Assembly: GCA_002384935.1 (NCBI GenBank)
Contig: DGCD01000004.1
Coordinates: 12,161-76,160, forward strand
DNA length: 64,000 nucleotides
Source: Pusillimonas sp. UBA3987
GTDB lineage: Bacteria > Pseudomonadota > Gammaproteobacteria > Burkholderiales > Burkholderiaceae_B
Reading direction: 5' to 3'
How positions within the stretch are numbered: the first letter of the stretch is position 1; every line of letters starts with the position of its first letter. Below are positions 59,142-64,000 of the stretch, one piece after another. A model generated the notes under the pieces. It did not search any database. It had not been told where the DNA came from and saw only the letters and a list, made by a program, of their open reading frames with translations. The translations under genes and the position numbers were made by a program.

Positions 59142-59609
59142 ATGCAATCAACCGTAACAATCCTCAAGAAGGCAGTCCGGTCGGGCACATATGCCAGCAT
59201 CGCTTCCACCCTCCTCTTACTGATCCGAGGCATACCAGACTGTGGCAGTGCGATAGCGCCGGTGAATGCGGTTAGCCACTGGCTTTGGAAAGAGAAAGCC
59301 ATATACAAGCAGTCTTCCTCGGTGCGCTATAGCGCTTCAGGCTATTGCATTCATCATGCCGCCTCGATTTTCTGGGCGATGCTTTATGAAAAGTGGGCTA
59401 CACGCAGCCGCAAACCGCCAACGCCGACAAACACCCTGACCCGCGCAGCAGCGGTGTCCTCGATTGCCTGTCTGGTAGACATGCAATGCACTCCTGAACG
59501 CCTTACGCCGGGTTTTGAGCGACGGCTTAGCCGCAAGTCGCTACTGATGGTCTATGCCGCTTTTGGTTTAGGACTGGCATTGCACACGCTCCTGGATCGC
59601 CGGCGTTGA
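59142..59609 (+). CDS. Conserved small membrane protein of unknown function
   Basis: 155 residues. Two hydrophobic segments (about 18-35 and 133-150) flank a central part with Ala-Pro-Val-Asn-Ala-Val-Ser-His-Trp-Leu-Trp and Tyr-Cys-Ile-His-His-Ala-Ala-Ser-Ile-Phe-Trp, a pattern I recognise from unnamed proteobacterial membrane proteins. No catalytic motif is evident. The ribosome site is weak. It diverges from the SDR-DoxX gene. A degenerate sigma-54-like string lies between them but lacks the essential GC. Confidence 0.72.
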   Translation: MQSTVTILKKAVRSGTYASIASTLLLLIRGIPDCGSAIAPVNAVSHWLWKEKAIYKQSSSVRYSASGYCIHHAASIFWAMLYEKWATRSRKPPTPTNTLTRAAAVSSIACLVDMQCTPERLTPGFERRLSRKSLLMVYAAFGLGLALHTLLDRRR

Positions 59610-59668
59610 AACAAGATATCTGCAGCTTCAGCCCAATTTCATAAATGTGTCTAAAGTCCTTACGAAGT

Positions 59669-60127
59669 TCATGTTCTGGACATGAGTTTCTCTTTTGCTT
59701 GTTCCATAAGAGTGGTTAACTCACGCAGATCGATATCCTTACTTATAACTTTAGGAAACAACTCATCCTCTTCTTCCTTAACATGATGATTGATATATTC
59801 ACCCAACACCGTAAAGCGAGCGTCATATAAAGCATCATCAGGCTTCATGTTCTGTAACTGGGCTATTAAATCCTTGGCACTCGCATGTTCGACCGTTGCT
59901 TCATCCAATAAACTGCCAAATACGTTTTGATCGGCAGTGCGTAAAAAAGGATAAAAATGCTGTTCCTCGATTTCGGTATGGGCACTGAGGGAAGCGCAGG
60001 TGGACTGGACAATCCTCAATTTCACGGCACTATCCTTAGCGGATTTGTAGTCTTTGAAGAGCTTCTGAACTTTTCGATGATCTTCAATCAGCATACCAAG
60101 GACGCCTTTTTTGCCTGACAGGCACAT
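59669..60127 (-). CDS. Hemerythrin HHE-domain protein, probably frameshifted at its 5' end
   Basis: 152 residues as read. The hemerythrin-like four-helix domain has Glu-Asp-His-Arg-Lys-Val, His-Thr-Glu-Ile-Glu-Glu-Gln-His-Phe-Tyr-Pro-Phe, Glu-His-Ala-Ser and His-His-Val-Lys-Glu-Glu-Glu-Asp-Glu-Leu-Phe-Pro, which supply the di-iron ligands. It likely binds O2, NO or peroxide in the cytosol. No ribosome site fits ATG 60127. A strong GGGAG is placed before ATG 60146 in another frame, which reads 13 family-like residues and would join this frame if the A6 run at 60107-60112 had five A. Sigma-54 site at 60197-60213. The gene is AT-rich for the window. Confidence 0.8.
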   Translation of the reverse strand: MCLSGKKGVLGMLIEDHRKVQKLFKDYKSAKDSAVKLRIVQSTCASLSAHTEIEEQHFYPFLRTADQNVFGSLLDEATVEHASAKDLIAQLQNMKPDDALYDARFTVLGEYINHHVKEEEDELFPKVISKDIDLRELTTLMEQAKEKLMSRT

Positions 60128-60196
60128 GGGTTTTATTCATAGCCATTAACATTCTCCCGATGATTGGTCAGCCCCGACAGGCCCCTTTCTCACGGG

Positions 60197-60213
60197 CGCA
60201 AGTATCATGCCCA
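60197..60213 (-). promoter_or_regulatory. sigma-54 promoter of the hemerythrin gene
   Basis: The minus strand reads TGGGCATGATACTTGCG: GG-N10-GC, GGCATGA and TTGC intact, last base G. Expected start is near 60186, 40 bases before ATG 60146. Confidence 0.72.
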
Positions 60214-60240
60214 AAAACTATTTTTTTGTTCGGGATGAAA

Positions 60241-60268
60241 ACAAGGCCACCCAGTCGGATGGCCTTGT
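60241..60268 (-). terminator. Intrinsic terminator of fdhA
   Basis: ACAAGGCCA (60241-60249) pairs perfectly with TGGCCTTGT (60260-60268), 13 bases after the fdhA stop. On the minus strand it is followed by TTTT, a proper rho-independent terminator. Confidence 0.8.
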
Positions 60269-60281
60269 CGTTATCAGCCGT

Positions 60282-61493
60282 CTAAGCAACCTTACGCAAA
60301 TGCCCCAACTGGTGGTGCGGGTCAATCACAAACTTCTTGGGTACACCCGCGTCGAATTCACTGTAGCCGCGCGGCGCGTCGTCCAGGCTGATAACCTGCA
60401 CGCCCACTATTTCGGCGATGTTGATGCGGTCCCATAATATGGCCTGCATGAGCGCCCGGTTGTACTTCATAACTGGAGTCTGACCGGTGAAGAAACTATG
60501 CGACTTGGCCCAACCCAGGCCGAACCGCACACTTAACGAGCCATGCTGGGCTGCGTTGTCGACCCCGCCCGGGTCTTCGGTGACGTACAGGCCGGGAATA
60601 CCAATCTTACCTGCGGCGCGAGTGATGTCCATGAGCGAGTTCAACACGGTAGCGGGCGCCTCAGTTTGCGAACCCGAATGACCATGGCCACGCGCCTCGA
60701 AACCCACCGCATCGATGGCGCAGTCGACTTCGGGGGTACCCAGAATTTGCGCGATCTGGTCCCCCAATGAAGCATCCAGGGACACATCGACAGTTTCGAA
60801 GCCCACCTTGCGCGCATGTGCCAGACGGTCGGGGTTAAGATCGCCCACGATGACCACCGCCGCCCCCAGCAGGCGAGCCGAGGCGGCCGCAGCCATACCC
60901 ACGGGCCCGGCGCCGGCCACGTAGACCGTGCTGCCGGGCCCGACCCCTGCGCTAACCGCGCCGTGAAAGCCGGTAGGCAAAATATCAGACAAGCAGGTGA
61001 GATCCCCGATTTTTTCGAGTGCCTGGTCCTTGTCGGGAAAGCGCAGCAAATTGAAGTCAGCGTAAGGCACCATGACGTATTCAGCCTGGCCACCGATCCA
61101 GCCGCCCATGTCTACATAGCCATAGGCGCCGCCAGCGCGCGATGGATTCACGTTCAGGCATACGCCGGTGTCTTGCTCTTTGCAGGTGCGACAGCGACCG
61201 CAAGCCACGTTAAAGGGTACCGAGACAATGTCACCTTTTTTGAGGAACTCGACATCGCCGCCCGCCTCGATCACTTCGCCGGTAATTTCATGGCCCAGGA
61301 TCAGGCCGGACGGGGCGGTAGTGCGACCGCGTACCATGTGCTGGTCGGAGCCGCAGATATTGGTGGACAATACCTTGAGGATGACGCCGTGGTTGGCCTT
61401 CTTACCCGCCGGAGTGACCAGCTCGGGAAAAGGGATGGATTGCACTTCGACTTTACCTGGCCCGACATAGGCTACGCCTCTATTAGTAGACAT
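60282..61493 (-). CDS. fdhA: Glutathione-independent formaldehyde dehydrogenase
   Basis: 403 residues, matching the Pseudomonas putida enzyme closely in length and order. Medium-chain zinc dehydrogenase: Thr-Asn-Ile-Cys-Gly-Ser-Asp-Gln-His and Gly-His-Glu-Ile-Thr-Gly-Glu give the catalytic zinc site; Cys-Gly-Arg-Cys-Arg-Thr-Cys and a later Cys hold the structural zinc; Gly-Ala-Gly-Pro-Val-Gly-Met-Ala binds NAD. It oxidises formaldehyde to formate with NAD+ without glutathione (dismutation is also known). The formate could go to the formate dehydrogenase at 46330. AGGAG before ATG 61493 sets the start. No sigma-54 site was found; a TAGAAT box at 61584-61589 may be a sigma-70 -10. Confidence 0.95.
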   Translation of the reverse strand: MSTNRGVAYVGPGKVEVQSIPFPELVTPAGKKANHGVILKVLSTNICGSDQHMVRGRTTAPSGLILGHEITGEVIEAGGDVEFLKKGDIVSVPFNVACGRCRTCKEQDTGVCLNVNPSRAGGAYGYVDMGGWIGGQAEYVMVPYADFNLLRFPDKDQALEKIGDLTCLSDILPTGFHGAVSAGVGPGSTVYVAGAGPVGMAAAASARLLGAAVVIVGDLNPDRLAHARKVGFETVDVSLDASLGDQIAQILGTPEVDCAIDAVGFEARGHGHSGSQTEAPATVLNSLMDITRAAGKIGIPGLYVTEDPGGVDNAAQHGSLSVRFGLGWAKSHSFFTGQTPVMKYNRALMQAILWDRINIAEIVGVQVISLDDAPRGYSEFDAGVPKKFVIDPHHQLGHLRKVA

Positions 61494-61639
61494 TATTTCT
61501 CCTGTTGGGGATTGTGAAAGTTCGTCGCCCCTGCCCAAAGACAAACGTTGGCATTTTTCCAGCAACCAATTGATTCTAATCCACTTGCCTCGTGCCGCAA
61601 AGGTATTAAACGAACCTAGAAACCCAACGATTCAGGACC

Positions 61640-61685
61640 GCCTTTGCGTGACGCTTCGGCTTGTTTCACCGAAGTACTTAAAGGC
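61640..61685. repeat. Nested inverted repeats in the fdhA-lipoprotein intergenic region
   Basis: An inner pair CTTCGG (61654-61659)/CCGAAG (61669-61674) is nested in an outer pair GCCTTT (61640-61645)/AAAGGC (61680-61685). It lies 45 bases upstream of the sigma-54 site at 61730 and contains the TTCGG half-site seen at other sites. Otherwise 61494-61782 (about 290 bases) holds no gene. Confidence 0.4.
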
Positions 61686-61729
61686 CGAGCGCTAAGGGGG
61701 GGTACATCTGGCATTCTACGTGCCGTTTT

Positions 61730-61746
61730 TAGGCGCGCTAATTGCT
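61730..61746 (+). promoter_or_regulatory. sigma-54 promoter of the lipoprotein-CinA operon
   Basis: TAGGCGCGCTAATTGCT: GG-N10-GC, GGC.CG and TTGCT intact. Expected start is near 61757, only 26 bases before ATG 61783. Confidence 0.65.
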
Positions 61747-61782
61747 AGGTAGGCGTTGCAAACACTTTGTGGAGCCATACTC

Positions 61783-62244
61783 ATGAACAAAACGCTCATC
61801 CCCACCGCCATCGTAGTGCTTTGCGCCGGTTTGGCGGCATGTACTACTCCGCAGAACGCGACACAGCTATCGCAGAAGACGGTTCATTACACCTGTGGCC
61901 CACAAGGCACCCAGCAGCCTTTGTCGGTGCAATACACATTTCAAGGTACCGAAGCTTTGGCCGCCAAGGTCATCTATAACACTCAGGCGATTGACCTGAC
62001 GCGCGCCACCGCAAGTAATGCGGACATGGTCGGCAATACGTTCAGGGGCAACGGCTTTACATGGACGACCGATAAGTTCGACTACGACAGTGTGGGTCAA
62101 ACGCAGGGCAATATGCTGACGCAAGACGTCGTGCAAACCGTCAATGGGCAGCAGACAACAGTCAGCAATATCATCGCGAACAACTGCATGGTTGCAGGGC
62201 CCGTCAGAACGCACCCGGACAACACCGTTAATACGCCGCAATGA
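61783..62244 (+). CDS. Small lipoprotein, possibly MliC-like
   Basis: 153 residues. Signal peptide with lipobox Leu-Ala-Ala-Cys (Cys20). The mature part has Tyr-Thr-Cys-Gly, Val-Gln-Tyr-Thr-Phe, alternating hydrophobic strands and a late Cys, reminiscent of MliC/PliC lysozyme-inhibitor lipoproteins, but the match is loose and that name is not certain. GGAG is 9 bases before ATG 61783. The stop overlaps the cinA-like start (ATGA). Confidence 0.78.
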   Translation: MNKTLIPTAIVVLCAGLAACTTPQNATQLSQKTVHYTCGPQGTQQPLSVQYTFQGTEALAAKVIYNTQAIDLTRATASNADMVGNTFRGNGFTWTTDKFDYDSVGQTQGNMLTQDVVQTVNGQQTTVSNIIANNCMVAGPVRTHPDNTVNTPQ

Positions 62245-62741
62245 ACGAACTTCAAGCAGTGGCACACTTCATGGAGCACCACGGTCTGGTGCTCGTAACA
62301 GCCGAGTCTTGCACAGCAGGACTCATTGCCTCCCACTTGGCCGATGTACCCGGAGCGGGGAAGCTTCTGGATTGTGCGTTCGTTGTGTATTCCACTGAAG
62401 CCAAAGTGCAATGCCTGAATATCAGTGAAGAGACTTTACGCGCGCACAACCTTACCAGTGAGCCTGTCGCGCGCGAGATGGCGTTGGGCGCTTTATCCAA
62501 TAGTCACCGCGCAAACGTGGCAATTTCCAATACTGGGCTTGCTGATGGTACCGACCCCGATCTCCCGGCTGGTACGCAGTGTTTTTCCTGGGCTTTTCGG
62601 GGCGCTGCGGGGCAAGCGGATAAAGTCTTTACTGAGACGCGACGCTTTAGCGGCGACCGTGTCCAGATCCGGGAAGCCACAGCGATATATGCGTTGGAAC
62701 GCCTCCCAGCGTATTACGGAAAAACGTGTTCGGACAAATAA
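62241..62741 (+). CDS. CinA C-terminal-domain amidase (PncC-like)
   Basis: 166 residues, the stand-alone CinA C-terminal domain. Ala-Glu-Ser-Cys-Thr-Ala-Gly-Leu-Ile-Ala-Ser (about 21-31) holds the catalytic Ser. The family's usual Thr-Gly-Ile-Ala-Gly-Pro loop is changed to Asn-Thr-Gly-Leu-Ala-Asp-Gly. PncC hydrolyses nicotinamide mononucleotide to nicotinic acid mononucleotide and ammonia, recycling NAD breakdown products; whether this variant is active is open. Coupled to the lipoprotein gene. Confidence 0.85.
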   Translation: MNELQAVAHFMEHHGLVLVTAESCTAGLIASHLADVPGAGKLLDCAFVVYSTEAKVQCLNISEETLRAHNLTSEPVAREMALGALSNSHRANVAISNTGLADGTDPDLPAGTQCFSWAFRGAAGQADKVFTETRRFSGDRVQIREATAIYALERLPAYYGKTCSDK

Positions 62742-62758
62742 GGCACAGCGTTAGTAGT

Positions 62759-62793
62759 GGCCGGCCACCCTTGAACGAATTCGGGGGCCGGCC
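62759..62793. terminator. GC-rich hairpin between convergent genes
   Basis: GGCCGGCC occurs at 62759-62766 and again at 62786-62793; being self-complementary, the two copies can form an 8-bp stem over a 19-base loop. It lies between the ends of the convergent CinA-like and glycine-zipper genes and probably terminates one or both. Confidence 0.5.
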
Positions 62794-62802
62794 TGTTTCG
62801 GC

Positions 62803-63369
62803 TTATTGAGGATGAGGGCTGTGGGTGGGGTCAAAATCTTCCCAGCGACCATTGCTCCAGCGGCCGTGGGCGCGCTCGACTTCCTTCCCGCCGGCATTGC
62901 GCAACAACGCGGCGATGTCGGCCTGGTTCTCTTCTGTGGTGTGTATTGCCAGAAGTACACCGGCTTTGCGTCCTTCGGTTGCTTTCGCACGCGCCTCTTC
63001 AAAGCGACCCCGTTGTCGCGGACGGCCCAGCGAATACATGGCGCCGGCCAGAGATCCGATGTAGGCACCCACTGCCATCCCGCCCACAATGAAAAGGGCA
63101 GGCGCATTAAGCAACCAGATAATGGCGCCACCGACCACGGCCCCGACAATGCCTAGCAGGGCGGCTCCGGCCACAGCCGTGCCAGGCGCACCCTTGGAGT
63201 CGGGGTCGGCGGCGTGATCGCCCCCGAGTGGATAGCGATCGTGCCATCCCGCTGGATTGACGAAGAATGTGTGCAGTTCGTCTCCGGACACGCCTTTTTC
63301 CATTAACGATGCGGCGGCCCTTTCCGCTTCTTCAAAGGTGTCAAATCGGGCGGCTATGATTAATGCCAT
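62803..63369 (-). CDS. Glycine-zipper stress protein (GSP17M-like)
   Basis: 188 residues. The N-terminal about 50 residues form a small alpha/beta domain (Ala-Arg-Phe-Asp-Thr-Phe-Glu-Glu-Ala-Glu) like the general-stress GSP17M N-domain. A central stretch (about 65-110) is a hydrophobic glycine zipper with two likely membrane-inserting helices. A second soluble alpha/beta part (Ala-Gly-Val-Leu-Leu-Ala-Ile) follows, and the tail is His/Pro-rich. AGAAGGAG precedes the ATG. The sigma-54 promoter at 63432-63448 gives a leader of about 52 bases containing a hairpin. Function unknown. Confidence 0.85.
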   Translation of the reverse strand: MALIIAARFDTFEEAERAAASLMEKGVSGDELHTFFVNPAGWHDRYPLGGDHAADPDSKGAPGTAVAGAALLGIVGAVVGGAIIWLLNAPALFIVGGMAVGAYIGSLAGAMYSLGRPRQRGRFEEARAKATEGRKAGVLLAIHTTEENQADIAALLRNAGGKEVERAHGRWSNGRWEDFDPTHSPHPQ

Positions 63370-63392
63370 GCTGCGTTCTCCTTCTTGTTTCC

Positions 63393-63413
63393 GCCCCGTG
63401 CGAACTACGGGGC
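63393..63413 (-). other. Hairpin in the leader of the glycine-zipper gene
   Basis: GCCCCGT (63393-63399) pairs with ACGGGGC (63407-63413) over 7 bases, between the predicted start of transcription (about 63421) and the ribosome site. It may stabilise the message. Confidence 0.4.
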
Positions 63414-63431
63414 TCTAATAAATAAATGAGC

Positions 63432-63448
63432 AGCAATTAGCATGCCGT
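63432..63448 (-). promoter_or_regulatory. sigma-54 promoter of the glycine-zipper gene
   Basis: The minus strand reads ACGGCATGCTAATTGCT: GG-N10-GC, GGCATG and TTGCT intact. Expected start is near 63421. Confidence 0.7.
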
Positions 63449-63510
63449 GTGCGCCGTGAGCGAGTGTTTCGTTCGGGCCGTAACGCTGCCGAATCATGCG
63501 ACAGCCACGA

Positions 63511-63756
63511 TTACGCCTTTCCTGTACGCGGACCGCTTTTCTTATCGAGTGTCGCTGGTGTGTCGTCTTTGGGCTTCAGCGGCGATCGATCGGCGGCGAC
63601 GGGATTGGGATTGCCGTCAAACTGTGTTGCTTTGGCGTCTTCGGCTTCGCGGCGCTTGCTCTCATCGTGAGCAGCCCGGTCGCGCTCGTGGTCCGGCTGA
63701 CCGTCGTGTGGGATCGAGTCCTTGCTGTCGGGGTGTGGTTTCGATATTTTGCTCAT
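63511..63756 (-). CDS. Small hydrophilic, probably disordered protein
   Basis: 81 residues, almost free of large hydrophobics and very rich in Asp, Lys, Pro, Ser and His (for example Lys-Pro-His-Pro-Asp-Ser-Lys-Asp-Ser). The composition is like hydrophilin/LEA-type stress proteins. No family name can be given. It starts 8 bases after the stop of a 40-residue membrane protein gene and would share its sigma-54 promoter at 63931-63947. Confidence 0.68.
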   Translation of the reverse strand: MSKISKPHPDSKDSIPHDGQPDHERDRAAHDESKRREAEDAKATQFDGNPNPVAADRSPLKPKDDTPATLDKKSGPRTGKA

Positions 63757-63764
63757 GGCTACTC

Positions 63765-63887
63765 TCAATGGCGGGCAGAGGCCGCAGGTATATTTTGAAT
63801 CTGCTCAGACCTATCCATCCAAACCAGGATAAGGAACAGCGTAGCGCCTAGTGCGTACAGAATGAGTGGAATGCTTTCGTGCGACAC
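63765..63887 (-). CDS. 40-residue single-span membrane protein
   Basis: The start is a GTG at 63885-63887 with AAAGGGAG 6 bases before it. The product has a short polar head, one membrane helix (about 6-24, Ile-Pro-Leu-Ile-Leu-Tyr-Ala-Leu-Gly-Ala-Thr) and a polar tail. A longer in-frame reading upstream has no ribosome site and would run through the sigma-54 promoter. First gene of a two-gene unit; function unknown. Confidence 0.68.
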   Translation of the reverse strand: MSHESIPLILYALGATLFLILVWMDRSEQIQNIPAASARH

Positions 63888-63930
63888 AGCGGTCTCCCTT
63901 TCAGGTAAAAAAACACATCGCAGTTCGTAG

Positions 63931-63947
63931 AGCAAGCGATGTGCCTG
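63931..63947 (-). promoter_or_regulatory. sigma-54 promoter of the small-protein operon
   Basis: The minus strand reads CAGGCACATCGCTTGCT: GG-N10-GC, GGCAC and CTTGCT intact. Expected start is near 63920, leader about 33 bases. Confidence 0.75.
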
Positions 63948-64000
63948 ACGAAGGGTGGGCCAGGCTCGGTCGAATAGTCGGCTCTTCATCATAAAAGGGG

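Noticed and set aside
1..64000. tRNA, rRNA, CRISPR arrays, insertion sequences or integrase genes marking an island border
   Set aside because: None was seen on reading both strands, so the island borders lie outside the window or are unmarked.

Overview
The window looks like a chromosomal accessory region of a GC-rich betaproteobacterium, most likely order Burkholderiales and perhaps Alcaligenaceae. That placement is an inference from gene families (DUF3182 plus hydrolase pair, fused TreS-maltokinase, P. putida-type FdhA, CYP152 peroxygenase) and from codon use. I see no tRNA, rRNA, insertion sequence, integrase or CRISPR array.

The main result is regulatory. Nineteen sites fit the sigma-54 -24/-12 promoter (GG, ten bases, GC; composite close to YNGGCAYGNNNNTTGCT). 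All lie on the coding strand 26-123 bases before a gene or operon start, counted from the expected transcription start. Together they cover most transcription units in the window. A complete rpoN (sigma-54) gene sits at 31192-32730 behind its own sigma-54 promoter. A sigma-54 activator of the NtrC type lies at 28651-30009, with no partner kinase in view. The window therefore reads as a dedicated sigma-54 stress regulon that carries its own sigma factor, candidate activator and targets. The sites were found by eye and need a matrix scan.

Layout. 0-9.7 kb: DUF4142 protein, CYP152 fatty-acid peroxygenase, DUF3008 protein and SDR stress dehydrogenase, the Ku/LigD end-joining pair (2.3-7.0 kb is visibly AT-richer), a SYLF lipoprotein, and a DUF3182 ATP-grasp/hydrolase pair. 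9.6-28.4 kb: an eight-gene leftward operon glgA-glgE-treS/pep2-glgB-glgX-treZ-malQ-treY, which combines glycogen synthesis, the GlgE maltose-1-phosphate route and two trehalose routes. 28.6-32.7 kb: activator, PRC-barrel protein, rpoN. 32.9-45.6 kb: a nine-gene glycan operon (glycosyltransferases, two GT9 heptosyltransferase-like enzymes, HAD phosphatase, carbamoyltransferase, UDP-xylose synthase), then UDP-glucose dehydrogenase, another glycosyltransferase and a PIG-L deacetylase. 45.6-50.2 kb: CBS protein, YjgC/YrhE-type formate dehydrogenase with its DUF1641 partner, and a small zinc-ribbon protein. 50.2-57.8 kb: a caa3-type oxidase (CoxB-cytochrome c, fused subunits I/III) divergent from two cytochromes c, a Rieske-containing FAD oxidoreductase and a DUF2269 protein. 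57.8-64 kb: an SDR-DoxX protein, a small membrane protein, a hemerythrin with a probable frameshift, glutathione-independent formaldehyde dehydrogenase, a lipoprotein, a CinA-like amidase, a glycine-zipper protein and a two-gene small-protein operon.

The functions fit stationary-phase or desiccation/oxidative survival: compatible solutes and carbon storage, envelope glycans, DNA end joining, C1 detoxification and an alternative respiratory branch. This is inferred from gene content and shared promoters; no expression data are available.
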